The position numbers and the translations under genes were made by a program. 64,000 nucleotides of DNA from Chelativorans multitrophicus (GTDB lineage: Bacteria > Pseudomonadota > Alphaproteobacteria > Rhizobiales > Rhizobiaceae): contig NZ_JAAAPL010000003.1 of the NCBI RefSeq assembly GCF_011317445.1, forward strand, positions 1 through 64,000, read 5' to 3'. Shown piece after piece: positions 1 through 8,901 of this stretch. The notes beneath the pieces are model-generated. The model searched no databases and was not told the origin of the DNA. It saw only the letters and a list, made by a program, of their open reading frames with translations. The first letter of the stretch is position 1; each line of letters begins with the position of its first letter.

Positions 1-946
1 CGGCGGCTCCTCCACGTGCGACGGCCGCGCCACCAGAGAGGGCGGCTGCCCCGCCGCGCGCGGCGAGCATCGCCCCGCCACCTGCCGCGACCCCTGCGCC
101 GGCGACGGCAAGGCCGGTCCCTACGGCCGCGCCCGCACCGAGCTGCGGTCCGCCGCTGACGATGCCGTTCGCGATTCCTGGCCCGAAAATGCCGAGGCCG
201 AGAAGGGAGAGCGCCGCCAGCACGATTGCCATCGCGTCGTCGACGGTCGGCTGCTCGCCGCCGAAGCCGGCCGTGAACTCACCGAAGAGTGTCGAGCCGA
301 TGCCAATGATGACGGCGAGGACCAACACTTTGATGCCGGAGCTGACGACGTTGCCCAGAACGCGTTCGGCCATGAATGCACTCTGCCCAAATAGCCCGAA
401 CGGGATGAGGACGAAGCCGGCGAGCGTCGTCAGCTTGAACTCGATCAGCGTGACGAAGAGCTGGATCGACAGGATGAAGAAAGCGAGCAGCACGAGTGCC
501 CATGCGAAGAGCAGGCAGATGATTTGCAGGAAGTTCTCGAAGAACGACCAATAGCCCATGAGATCAGAGATGGATTCGAGCAGCGGACGGCCGGCGTCGA
601 GTCCGGTCTGCGCGACACGACCTGGCCGCATGAGGTCCGCGGTCGAAAACCCCGTGCCGGAGGCTTGCAGCCCGAGGCCGGCGAAGCTGTCGAACACGAT
701 CTGAGCGAGGGTCTGCCAGTTGCTGATCAGGTAGGCGAACACGCCGACGAAAATGACCTTTTTGATGAACTTCGCGAGAACGTCGTCATCAGCTCCCCAT
801 GCCCAGAACAGGGCGGCCAGCGTCACGTCGATCACGATGAGCGTGGTCGCAATGAACGCCACCTCACCGCCGAGCAGACCGAAGCCGGAATCGATGTAGG
901 TCGTGAAGACCTGCAAGAAGCGGTCGATGACGCCAGCGCCCTCCAT
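1..946 (-). CDS. trbL: TrbL/VirB6-like conjugal transfer membrane protein, 3' end off the window
   Basis: Inner-membrane channel component of the Trb type IV secretion system. About 315 residues are visible from an ATG at 944-946, and the frame stays open to the left edge, so the C-terminus is missing. Several long hydrophobic segments are visible (around VAFIATTLIVIDVTLAALFW and LLFAWALVLLAFFILSIQLF), followed by a glycine/alanine-rich stretch typical of TrbL. It is the last visible gene of the trb cluster, with trbK ending 3 bp upstream. Identity rests on the membrane pattern plus its place after trbJ-trbK. The homologous VirB6 family is the only realistic alternative. Confidence 0.93.
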   Translation of the reverse strand, partial: MEGAGVIDRFLQVFTTYIDSGFGLLGGEVAFIATTLIVIDVTLAALFWAWGADDDVLAKFIKKVIFVGVFAYLISNWQTLAQIVFDSFAGLGLQASGTGFSTADLMRPGRVAQTGLDAGRPLLESISDLMGYWSFFENFLQIICLLFAWALVLLAFFILSIQLFVTLIEFKLTTLAGFVLIPFGLFGQSAFMAERVLGNVVSSGIKVLVLAVIIGIGSTLFGEFTAGFGGEQPTVDDAMAIVLAALSLLGLGIFGPGIANGIVSGGPQLGAGAAVGTGLAVAGAGVAAGGGAMLAARGGAAALSGGAAVARGGAA

Positions 947-948
947 GC

Positions 949-1218
949 TCAGCGTCCTTCTGTCTGGCCGAGGAAACGGCGTCGGTTTTCGGCCCAGGCA
1001 GCGAGGCAGTCGGGATCGCGGGTTGCGGCCTCGCCGATGCCCTGGCATCTGATGAGGCTCTCACGCAGCGGATCGGTGCGGGGCGTTTCCACACCGATCG
1101 CAGGCGCAGGACGGTTTGGCGCTGGCGCGTCCCGGCGCGCCATGTCGATAACCGCCGCCGTCATGGCGACCGAGACGAAAACTATCGCACCGATACGGGT
1201 CAGCACTTTGCCGTCCAT
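949..1218 (-). CDS. TrbK-alt family entry-exclusion-like protein
   Basis: Small 89-residue protein with one N-terminal membrane helix (VLTRIGAIVFVSVAMTAAVI) and a soluble tail carrying RCQGIGEAATRDPDCLAAW with two cysteines. This matches the short TrbK-alt proteins found between trbJ and trbL in alphaproteobacterial elements. TrbK proteins are associated with entry exclusion, but that role is inferred from position. An ATG at 1216-1218 gives the family length. A longer frame extends upstream but would overlap trbJ extensively, so I rejected it. Confidence 0.7.
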   Translation of the reverse strand: MDGKVLTRIGAIVFVSVAMTAAVIDMARRDAPAPNRPAPAIGVETPRTDPLRESLIRCQGIGEAATRDPDCLAAWAENRRRFLGQTEGR

Positions 1219-1240
1219 GGTGTCCCCCTTTCCGACCGGC

Positions 1241-2002
1241 CTAGTTGCCCGGCTGGTAGCCGGGGCCGGGGGTGAGGAACCGCTGCCGCTGGACGCGCCC
1301 CTGCTCGGCGGCAGCCGCGCGTTCGGCATCGACGAGAGCGGTGGCACGGCCGTTGGCTGCGAGCATGGCGGTGAGGTCGGCGAGCTGTTGCGCCTGAAGC
1401 GCGAGAAGCTGGTTGCCGGCCTGGGTCGCCTGAAGCGCGCCGACCGCGTTCTGGCTCTGCCCGACGAGGGCGGACATCTCGGTCCGCTGGGCGTCGATAT
1501 TGCCAACGACGCCCGCCTGCACCCTCATGGCGTCCTGAAGCGCGCCGACCGTGTTCCCCCAGCGATCTCGCGCCTGATCGACGAGCTGCCGGTCCGTCAT
1601 CGAGAGATCGACATTGGCGTATTGATTGTCGAAGATCTGGTCGATCTCGCGGACGTCGAAAGCGATACGCTGCGCCTCGCCGAGAAGCTGCTGGGTGCGC
1701 GAGACAGCCTGCTGGAGCTGCTGGAGCGAGGAGTGCGGCAGGCTGGCAAGATTACGGGCCTGGTTGATGAGCATCTGCGCTTCGTTCTGAAGCGACTGGA
1801 TCTGGTTGTTGATCTGCTCAAGAGAGCGCGCCGCCGTGAGAAGGTTTTCGGCGTAGTTGGTCGGATCGAAGACGATCCGGCCGAAGCCGAAGAGCTGCGC
1901 GTGAGCCGGCGTCGAAACGACCGGCGCAAGTGCAAGCGGGGCTGCAAGTGTGATGGCGATGGCGCTCACGCCGACGATCCGGCAGGCGGAATTTCGGGTC
2001 AT
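1241..2002 (-). CDS. trbJ: TrbJ/VirB5-like pilus-associated protein
   Basis: 253 residues. The protein opens with a signal peptide (hydrophobic core followed by STPAHA before QLFGFG), so it is exported to the periplasm. The rest is a long Gln/Asn/Ala-rich helical region (SLEQINNQIQSLQNEAQML, repeated LQALQAQQLADL), as expected for the TrbJ/VirB5 minor pilus or adhesin subunit. Its start overlaps the trbE stop by 4 bp (ATGA), which indicates translational coupling in the trb operon. Confidence 0.9.
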   Translation of the reverse strand: MTRNSACRIVGVSAIAITLAAPLALAPVVSTPAHAQLFGFGRIVFDPTNYAENLLTAARSLEQINNQIQSLQNEAQMLINQARNLASLPHSSLQQLQQAVSRTQQLLGEAQRIAFDVREIDQIFDNQYANVDLSMTDRQLVDQARDRWGNTVGALQDAMRVQAGVVGNIDAQRTEMSALVGQSQNAVGALQATQAGNQLLALQAQQLADLTAMLAANGRATALVDAERAAAAEQGRVQRQRFLTPGPGYQPGN

Positions 2003-4491
2003 TGGTCGATCTCCTCTGGACGCTGGTTGGGGGGCGGCACATCGGCCGGCGCCATCTCGCTGCCGGCAATGTTGGGAAGGTCGGGAATGAGGTCGGCCGC
2101 CCAGCCAAGGTCGCAGTCACCGAGCCACGCTTCGAGAAAGCGGTCACGGCCGGCGGTGGCCAGCACACGGTCGACACGGGCGTGATGCTGCTTGGAGGAT
2201 GCGGCGCAGAGCGCGAGCGCAACGTCGCCCAGGCCAAGCTCGAAAAGGCGATTGCCGCGGCGGCTCTGGCAGTAGTAGTCGCGTTTGGGCGTCGCCCGCG
2301 CGAGGATTTCGATCTGGCGGTCGTTGAGCCCGAACTTGCGGTAGATCGCGAGGATTTGCGGCTCGATTGCACGTTCGTTGGGAAGGAACAATCGCGTCGG
2401 GCAGCTCTCGACGATCGCGGCGGCAATCGCCGAGTCGCCAATGTCGGAAAGCGACTGCGTGGCGAATATCACGGCAGCGTTCTTTTTTCTGAGCGTCTTC
2501 AGCCACTCGCGGAGCTGGTCGGCGAAGTTCTCATCGTCGAGCGCCAGCCAACCCTCGTCGATAATGAGGAGCGTGGGCCGGCCGTCCAGGCGACCCTCGA
2601 TGCGATGGAAGAGGTAGGTCAGCACGGCAGATGCAGCGCCGGTGCCGACCAGACCCTCGGTCTCGAAAGCCTGCACCGAGCCCTCGCCGAGATGCTCGCG
2701 CTCGGCGTCGAGCAACCGACCCCAGGGACCGCCGACACAGTAGGGTCGCAGCGCACGCTTCAATTCGTTCGATTGCAGCAGCACCGAAAGTCCGGTGATC
2801 GTGCGCTCGTCGACCGGCGCGGAGGCCAGCGAGGTCAGCGCCGACCATAGATGCTCCTTGACCTCCGGGGTGATCTGAACGCCCTCGCGGCCGAGGATCG
2901 ACACGATCCAGTCCGCTGCCCAAGCACGTTCGGGAACATCATGGATGCGCGCGAGGGGCTGTAGCGAGACGGTCGCGTCTGCGCCGTCGCTGAGCCCGCC
3001 GCCCAGGTCGTGCCAATCGCCGCCCATCGCGAGCGCTGCGATGCGGATGGAGCCGCCGAAATCGAAGGCGAAGATCTGGTTGTTCGTGTAGCGGCGGAAC
3101 TGGAGCGCCATCAGCGCCAGCAGCACGGACTTGCCGGCGCCGGTCGGGCCGACGACGAGTGTGTGGCCTACGTCGCCGACGTGAAGGGAGAACCGGAACG
3201 GAGTCGATCCCTCGGTCCTGCCGTAAAGCAGCGGGGGCGCGCCGAGGTGATCGTTCCGTTCCGGCCCCGCCCACACGGCCGAGAGTGGCACCATGTGGGC
3301 GATGTTGAGCGTCGAGACCGGCGGCTGCCGCACATTGGCGTAAGGCTGCCCAGGCAACGAGCCGAGCCACGCTTCGATCGCGTTGATGGTTTCGGGGATC
3401 GACGTGAAATCTCGCGCCTGGATGATCTTCTCGACCAGCCGGAGCTTTTCGACTGCGATTGCGGGATCGCGATCCCAAACCGTAACAGTGGCGGTGACAT
3501 AGGCTTCGCCCACGTCGTCGCTGCCCAGCTCCTGCAAAGCCATGTCCGCGTCGAACGCTTTGTTGGCCGCGTCGCTGTCGAGCAGCGTCGATGCCTCATT
3601 GGTCATGACTTCTTTGACAATGGCCGCGACGGACTTCCGCTTGGCGAACCACTGGCGACGGATGCGCGTCAGGAGCTTGGTCGCGTCCGTCTTGTCCAGC
3701 AGGATTGCCCGCGTGGACCAGCGATACTCGAACGCCAGCCGATTCAACTCGTCGAGGATGCCGGGGAAGGTCGCGGTGGGGAATCCGGTGACGGTGAGCG
3801 TGCGCAGATGATGTTCGCCCAGACGTGGTTCGAGGCCGCCGGCCAGCGGCTCATCGACCAGAATCGCGTCGAGATACATCGGCGCTTCGGGCACGCGCAC
3901 CCGCTGACGCCGGGTCGAGACGGTCGAATGCAGATAGGTCAGCGTCTCGCCGTCATCGAGCCAGTCGACCTCCGGCACGAAACCTTCGACAAGCTGGAGG
4001 ATACGATCGGTCCGATCGACGAAGCCGGCGAGCAATTCCCAGGGATCGACGCCCGTGCGCGCCTTGCCCTCGTAGAGCCAGCTTTCAGCGCGGCTTGCCT
4101 CCTCGGCGGGCGGCATCCAAAGAAAGGTCAGGAAGTAGCGGCTTTCGAAATGGACGCCTTCGGCTTCGAACTGCTCGCGCCGCTCGACGTCGATCAGCGC
4201 GGAGGCTGCGTCGGGAAACTGGCTGTCGGGATAGTGCGTTGCCTGGACGCGCTGGGCCTCGACGAAGACGGCCCACCCGCTGCCGAGTCGGCGCAGCGCA
4301 TTGTTGAGCCGGGCCGTCGTGCCGACCAGCTCGGCCGGCGTAGCCGAGTCGAGGTCGGGTCCGCGGAAGCGCGCCGTGCGCTGGAAGCTGCCGTCCTTGT
4401 TGAGCACGACGCCCGGCGCTACGAGGGCAGCCCAAGGCAGATAGTCCGCGAGGCGCGTGCTCCGATTGCGGTATTCGGCAAGGTTCAGCAT
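1999..4491 (-). CDS. trbE: TrbE/VirB4 conjugal transfer ATPase
   Basis: 830-residue ATPase that powers pilus assembly and substrate transfer at the inner membrane. Walker A GPTGAGKS lies near residue 448 and Walker B TLLIIDEGWLAL near residue 640. The N-terminal CagE/TrbE-type domain holds FRGPDLDSATPAELVGTTAR. Length is normal for TrbE (about 800-850). It lies directly after trbD and is coupled by 4 bp to trbJ. The long open frame on the opposite strand is a high-GC shadow. Confidence 0.97.
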   Translation of the reverse strand: MLNLAEYRNRSTRLADYLPWAALVAPGVVLNKDGSFQRTARFRGPDLDSATPAELVGTTARLNNALRRLGSGWAVFVEAQRVQATHYPDSQFPDAASALIDVERREQFEAEGVHFESRYFLTFLWMPPAEEASRAESWLYEGKARTGVDPWELLAGFVDRTDRILQLVEGFVPEVDWLDDGETLTYLHSTVSTRRQRVRVPEAPMYLDAILVDEPLAGGLEPRLGEHHLRTLTVTGFPTATFPGILDELNRLAFEYRWSTRAILLDKTDATKLLTRIRRQWFAKRKSVAAIVKEVMTNEASTLLDSDAANKAFDADMALQELGSDDVGEAYVTATVTVWDRDPAIAVEKLRLVEKIIQARDFTSIPETINAIEAWLGSLPGQPYANVRQPPVSTLNIAHMVPLSAVWAGPERNDHLGAPPLLYGRTEGSTPFRFSLHVGDVGHTLVVGPTGAGKSVLLALMALQFRRYTNNQIFAFDFGGSIRIAALAMGGDWHDLGGGLSDGADATVSLQPLARIHDVPERAWAADWIVSILGREGVQITPEVKEHLWSALTSLASAPVDERTITGLSVLLQSNELKRALRPYCVGGPWGRLLDAEREHLGEGSVQAFETEGLVGTGAASAVLTYLFHRIEGRLDGRPTLLIIDEGWLALDDENFADQLREWLKTLRKKNAAVIFATQSLSDIGDSAIAAAIVESCPTRLFLPNERAIEPQILAIYRKFGLNDRQIEILARATPKRDYYCQSRRGNRLFELGLGDVALALCAASSKQHHARVDRVLATAGRDRFLEAWLGDCDLGWAADLIPDLPNIAGSEMAPADVPPPNQRPEEIDQ

Positions 4492-4501
4492 CGCCTTCGC
4501 C

Positions 4502-4783
4502 TCACGCGCGCATGAAGGACGGATAGCGGAGGTGCCGGCGGGTCACGTCCATGAACTGGGCGTCACGCCGCGCCGCCCATACGGCGGCGAAATGCCCGAT
4601 CGCCCAGATCACCAGACCGGCGAGCCACAGGCGCAGCCCAAGCGCGATCGCTGCGGCGATGGTGCCGTTGGCGATGGCGACGGCGCGCGGCGCGCCGCCC
4701 AGCAGAATCGGCTCGGTCAGCGAGCGGTGAACCGGAGCGAAGAAGCCGGCGATCGGCCCGGTATGATCTCCGAGCCCGTTCAT
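4502..4783 (-). CDS. trbD: TrbD/VirB3-like membrane protein
   Basis: 93 residues with the typical VirB3 start (PVHRSLTEPILLGGAPR) followed by two close hydrophobic segments (AVAIANGTIAAAIALGL and WLAGLVIWAIGHFAAVWAA). An ATG at 4781-4783 gives the family length and overlaps the trbC stop by 4 bp. Longer readings of the frame run into trbC and are not credible. It is a small inner-membrane subunit of the mating-pair apparatus. Confidence 0.92.
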   Translation of the reverse strand: MNGLGDHTGPIAGFFAPVHRSLTEPILLGGAPRAVAIANGTIAAAIALGLRLWLAGLVIWAIGHFAAVWAARRDAQFMDVTRRHLRYPSFMRA

Positions 4784-5157
4784 CCGACCAGCGCCCCGCC
4801 GCCGAACGAGAAGAAGGACAGGAAGAAGCTTGACGCGGCGAAGGCAATCGACAGACCGAATACGATCTGGATCAATCTCCGAAAGCCGCCGCTGGTGTCG
4901 CCGAATGCGAGCGTCAGGCCCGTGATGATGATGATGATCACTGCAATGATCTTGGCGACCGGCCCCTCGATGGATTCGAGGATGGATTCCAGAGGCGCTT
5001 CCCAAGGCATCGAGGAGCCAGCGGCATAGGCCGGGAGCGCATAGAGCATCGTGACGACAGAGATTCCGGCGCTGCTGAGCCGGCCGAGGATGCATCGACA
5101 AAGGGGCTGACTGCGCAGCCGGCGTGCCGACCGCATGGGCTGTCGTTCAGGGATCAT
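4780..5157 (-). CDS. trbC: TrbC/VirB2 pilin
   Basis: 125-residue prepilin. A long basic leader ([17 protein letters not shown]) precedes a hydrophobic export segment ending at YALPAYA, a plausible cleavage site. Two membrane helices follow (IIAVIIIIITGLTLAF and IVFGLSIAFAASSFFLSFF), the usual VirB2 layout. The start at 5155-5157 overlaps the trbB stop by 4 bp (ATGA). Confidence 0.92.
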   Translation of the reverse strand: MIPERQPMRSARRLRSQPLCRCILGRLSSAGISVVTMLYALPAYAAGSSMPWEAPLESILESIEGPVAKIIAVIIIIITGLTLAFGDTSGGFRRLIQIVFGLSIAFAASSFFLSFFSFGGGALVG

Positions 5158-6137
5158 ATTTCGTCTCCGTCGTGGCTGGGTGTTGCGGGCTTGAGGCGGT
5201 AGTCGCCATCCGGGCCAAGGCCCTCGACGGCGGAAAGCTCGGAGAGACGGCGCGCGGCGCCCCTGCCGGAGAGCACGGCGATCAGGTCGACCGTCTCGGC
5301 GATCAGAGCGCGGGGGACGGTGACGACGGCTTCCTGGATGAGCTGCTCGAGACGACGCAGCGCACCGATGGCGCTGCCGGCGTGAATAGTGCCGGCCCCG
5401 CCGGGATGCCCGGTCCCCCACGCTTTCAGAAGGTCCAGCGCTTCGCTCCCGCGCACTTCCCCGATCGGGATGCGGTCCGGACGAAAGCGGAGCGACGAGC
5501 GCACCAGATCCGAGAGTGTCGCCACGCCGTCCTTGGTTCGCATGGCGACGAGGTTGGGAGCGCTGCACTGAAGCTCGCGCGTGTCCTCGATGATGACGAC
5601 GCGATCCTCGGTCTTGGCCATCTCGGCCAGCAGCGCATTGGTGAGCGTGGTTTTTCCGGTCGAGGTGCCGCCGGCGACGAGGATGTTCTTGCGCGCGGCG
5701 ACCGCCATGCGCAGCACCTCGGCTTGACCGCTTTCCATGATCCCGGCGGCCACATAGTCGTCGAGCGTGAAGATCGCGACCGCCGGCTTTCTGATGGCGA
5801 AAGCCGGCGACGAGACCACGGGAGGCAAAAGGCCCTCGAACCGCTCGCCGGTCTCGGGCAGCTCAGCCGACACGCGCGGCGAGCGCGGATGCACCTCGAC
5901 ACCGACGTGATGCGCGACCAGCCGGATGATGCGCTCGCCGTCAGCGGGCGAGAGCCGTTCTCCGGTATCGGCGAGGCCCTCGGCCAGGCGGTCGACCCAC
6001 AGGCGTCCGTCCGGATTGAGCATCACTTCGACGACGCGGGTGTCTTCGAGGAAGCCGGCAATAGCCGGACCCATCGCCGTGCGCAGCATCCGCGCCCCGC
6101 GTGTCGTCGCTTCCGATTGCCGGCTGAAGTCCGCCAT
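5154..6137 (-). CDS. trbB: TrbB/VirB11 conjugal transfer ATPase
   Basis: 327-residue hexameric secretion ATPase of the GspE/VirB11 superfamily. Walker [10 protein letters not shown] lies near residues 156-164, followed by the Asp box [11 protein letters not shown] and the His/Walker B region [19 protein letters not shown] chose the ATG at 6135-6137 because a strong GGGGACGGGA ribosome site lies just before it. The frame is open 39 codons further upstream, but that stretch is basic and unlike the family. It is the first gene of the leftward trb operon. Confidence 0.95.
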   Translation of the reverse strand: MADFSRQSEATTRGARMLRTAMGPAIAGFLEDTRVVEVMLNPDGRLWVDRLAEGLADTGERLSPADGERIIRLVAHHVGVEVHPRSPRVSAELPETGERFEGLLPPVVSSPAFAIRKPAVAIFTLDDYVAAGIMESGQAEVLRMAVAARKNILVAGGTSTGKTTLTNALLAEMAKTEDRVVIIEDTRELQCSAPNLVAMRTKDGVATLSDLVRSSLRFRPDRIPIGEVRGSEALDLLKAWGTGHPGGAGTIHAGSAIGALRRLEQLIQEAVVTVPRALIAETVDLIAVLSGRGAARRLSELSAVEGLGPDGDYRLKPATPSHDGDEI

Positions 6138-6451
6138 TCCCGTCCCCGTTTTCTCGTGCGCTCGATGGATCGCAGCGCGTCGGGGACGATTAAGAGAACC
6201 GGAAAAAGTGCTTAGGCAACAGGGATTTGATCGTAGTAGTGGCCTGGCGTGCAAAGACAGGCGAACGGCGGAATCGAGGGTCCGGATCGATCGGTGAAAA
6301 CTGGCTGCGAAGCCGAATCAGATGGCGATGCGGTCGGAGGTGACCGGGCGAACTACATGGTGCATTGGATGCAGCGCGCCGGTCGAGGCGCGGGCATCGC
6401 CGATGACGGCCCGGTCAGGCTCGGAAGCTGGCTTTGCGGTCATGCATGGCG
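6138..6451. other. Intergenic region upstream of the trb operon
   Basis: 314 bp between the CopG-type gene and trbB with no supportable gene. It must hold any separate promoter for trbBCDEJKL. A weak leftward match (TTGCCT, 18-bp spacer, TCTTAA) lies around 6188-6218, too poor to call. I see no clear tra-box-like palindrome. Confidence 0.5.
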
Positions 6452-6880
6452 TTACTCGCCAGTCGCGTCTGGGCTGTGAGCTTCTATGTCGTCGGGAATC
6501 TCGTTTAGGAAGCTCTCGCCGGCCTGCACGCGTCGGGCGAGCGTGTCGATGAAGCCCTCGTAGCGCTGGTGCGCCTTTGCCTGCGCGCTGGCGTGCGCAT
6601 CGGGATCGAGAGGCGGTGTCACCGCAAGCCAGAAACGGACGAACAGAGCAACGGTTTCCACGGTCACGCCGACATTGCGCTCCAGCCGCAGGAGCTGGCG
6701 CGACATGCGGTCGAGGCGACGGGTGAAGGCGGCTTCGCGCCGATCGGCGCCATCGGGCGAGAAATAGGACGCGACTGCGGCCTCGACCACGGACGTCTGC
6801 GCGATGCGCTGGCGGGCGGCCGCATCAACGATCTGGTTGTGAAGCTCGGCGTCGAAATAGCAGTTCATGCGGCGGCGCAT
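6452..6880 (-). CDS. CopG/ribbon-helix-helix protein upstream of trb genes
   Basis: 142 residues. The N-terminus (MRRRMNCYFDAELHNQIVDA) has the beta-strand/helix pattern of ribbon-helix-helix DNA-binding proteins. It is followed by a charged helix region and one hydrophobic stretch (VGVTVETVALFVRFWLAV). It sits 10 bp after traG and before trbB, a place often taken by a CopG-like protein in Trb elements, so a role in transfer-gene control or relaxosome function is plausible but inferred. The start at 6878-6880 has GGGAACG upstream. An earlier ATG 10 codons upstream would overlap traG. Confidence 0.8.
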   Translation of the reverse strand: MRRRMNCYFDAELHNQIVDAAARQRIAQTSVVEAAVASYFSPDGADRREAAFTRRLDRMSRQLLRLERNVGVTVETVALFVRFWLAVTPPLDPDAHASAQAKAHQRYEGFIDTLARRVQAGESFLNEIPDDIEAHSPDATGE

Positions 6881-6890
6881 CGGCGTTCCC

Positions 6891-8885
6891 TCACAAATCC
6901 ATCCCTTCATCGGGGTTCATCGATACCTGCCGGGCGACGCCACGCATCTGACGGCGCAGCGCCTGGTTCTGCGCCTGCCGTAGTCGGTCCTCGGCATTGT
7001 CCTCGACCAGGGCGAACTCACGTTCGGGGGTCGGCTCCGTGGTGTCATGGACGATCTCGACATGCTGCGGCAGCTCAGGCTCCCGACGTAGACCCGCGTT
7101 GGCGCGGTCCTGCTCGGCCTTATCAACTTCGGCCAGGAGCACCGCGTCTGGCTTTCGAGGTTCAAGCTCCGACCAGCCATCGGCGAGCGAGACGCGCTGC
7201 TCGGTCGTCGGATCGGGGGGTTGCAGAACGCGTTCGGTGAAGCGAACGTCCTCGAAATAGCGTGCCTTCGTTGCCCGGATCGGCGGCGAGCCGGCAATCA
7301 TCACGATCTCGTCGTCTGGCGGCAACTGCATCACCTCGCCGGGGGTGAGGAGCTGCCGCGCGGTTTCCGAGCGCGACACCATCAAGTGTCCCAACCAGGG
7401 TGCGAGGCGGTGGCCGGCATAGTTCTGCATGGCCTTCAGCTCGGTCGCGGTGCCGAGAGCGTCGCTGATACGCTTGGCTGTCCTCTCGTCGTTGGTGGCG
7501 AAGCTCACCCGGACATGGCAGTTGTCGAGAATCGAATTGTTCTGCCCATACGCCTTCTCGATCTGGTTGAGGCTCTGAGCGATGAGGAAGCTCTTGATCC
7601 CGTAGCCCGCCATAAAGGCCAAAGCGCTCTCGAAAAAGTCCAGGCGGCCCAAAGCCGGAAACTCGTCGAGCATCATCAGCACTCGATGCCGTCGATCCTT
7701 GGCGTTCAGATCCTCGGTGAGCCTGCGGCCGATCTGGTTGAGCACCAGCCTGATGAGCGGCTTTGTCCGCGATATGTCGGAGGGCGGCACCACGAGGTAA
7801 AGGCTAGCCGGGCGCTCGCCCGAGACGAGGTCGGCGATGCGCCAGTCGCAGCGGCGCGTGACGTGGGCGACGACGGGATCGCGATAGAGGCCGAGGAACG
7901 ACATGGCGGTGGACAGAACGCCCGAGCGTTCATTGTCTGACTTGTTCAGCAGCTCGCGTGCGGCCGACGCGACGACAGGGTGCGGACCCTTTTCGCCGAG
8001 ATGCGGCGTGGTCATCATGGCCTTCAAAGTCGTCTCAATCGGCCGGCGCGGATCGGAGAGGAAGCCGGCCACGCCAGCGAGCGTCTTGTCGGCCTCGGCA
8101 TAGAGGACGTGGAGGATCGCGCCGACGAGCAGCGAGTGGGAGGTCTTTTCCCAGTGATTCCGTTTCTCCAGTGAACCTTCCGGATCGACCAGCACGTCGG
8201 CCACGTTCTGAACGTCCCGAACTTCCCACTCCCCCTTCCTGACTTCGAGCAGCGGATTGTAGGCGGCCGAGTTGGCGTTGGTGGGATCGAACAGGAGGGC
8301 GCGACCGTGCCGTGCGCGGAAGCCGGCAGTGAGCTGCCAGTTTTCGCCTTTGATGTCATGCACGACGCAACTGCCTGGCCAGGTGAGCAGCGTCGGCACG
8401 ACCAGGCCAACGCCCTTGCCGCTCCGTGTCGGGGCAAAGCACAACACATGCTCCGGCCCGTCGTGTCTGAGATAGTCCCGTTCGAACTTTCCGAGCACGA
8501 CACCATCCCGACCGAGCAGGCCCGCCGCCGCGATATCCCTCTTTTCGGCCCACCGCGCCGAGCCGTAGGTGTCGAGTCCGGTCGCCTCACGGGCACGGAT
8601 CACCGACATGGTGATGGCGACGGCAATCGACAGGATGCCGCCGGAGGCTGCGATGATGCCGCCCTCCCAGAAGATGCGCGGTGCGTAAGCCTCGAACGAA
8701 AACCACCACCACATCAGCGACGGCGGCAGATAGACCGGCCACCCGAATAGCTCGAACCAGGGCTGACCGAGCTGAGGCTGGAAGCCGAGACGCCAGGCCA
8801 CCCATTGCGTGCCGCCCCACACGGAGGTCAGCACGATCAGGGAGACGATGATGATCTGGCCCCAAAGGATTTTGGTCTGCGTCAT
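6891..8885 (-). CDS. traG: TraG/VirD4 type IV coupling protein
   Basis: 664-residue coupling ATPase that brings the relaxase-DNA complex to the transfer channel. Two N-terminal membrane segments (residues about 10-30 and 70-95) precede Walker A APTRSGKGVG at about 151-160. Walker B is VLMMLDEFPALGRL, with the conserved IAQSLNQIEKAYG after it. The C-terminal tail is charged and rich in Glu/Arg. It lies directly downstream of the relaxase gene (16 bp gap), the normal order in these elements. Confidence 0.97.
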   Translation of the reverse strand: MTQTKILWGQIIIVSLIVLTSVWGGTQWVAWRLGFQPQLGQPWFELFGWPVYLPPSLMWWWFSFEAYAPRIFWEGGIIAASGGILSIAVAITMSVIRAREATGLDTYGSARWAEKRDIAAAGLLGRDGVVLGKFERDYLRHDGPEHVLCFAPTRSGKGVGLVVPTLLTWPGSCVVHDIKGENWQLTAGFRARHGRALLFDPTNANSAAYNPLLEVRKGEWEVRDVQNVADVLVDPEGSLEKRNHWEKTSHSLLVGAILHVLYAEADKTLAGVAGFLSDPRRPIETTLKAMMTTPHLGEKGPHPVVASAARELLNKSDNERSGVLSTAMSFLGLYRDPVVAHVTRRCDWRIADLVSGERPASLYLVVPPSDISRTKPLIRLVLNQIGRRLTEDLNAKDRRHRVLMMLDEFPALGRLDFFESALAFMAGYGIKSFLIAQSLNQIEKAYGQNNSILDNCHVRVSFATNDERTAKRISDALGTATELKAMQNYAGHRLAPWLGHLMVSRSETARQLLTPGEVMQLPPDDEIVMIAGSPPIRATKARYFEDVRFTERVLQPPDPTTEQRVSLADGWSELEPRKPDAVLLAEVDKAEQDRANAGLRREPELPQHVEIVHDTTEPTPEREFALVEDNAEDRLRQAQNQALRRQMRGVARQVSMNPDEGMDL

Positions 8886-8901
8886 GGCGATGCTCCTTTC
8901 C

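Noticed and set aside
524-2185. Long rightward open frame opposite trbJ and trbL
   Set aside because: Antisense shadow in GC-rich DNA; the leftward frames have clear Trb motifs, signal peptide and operon overlaps.
3010-4515. 501-codon rightward frame opposite trbE
   Set aside because: Shadow of a 830-residue ATPase with intact Walker motifs; the antisense product has no domain pattern.
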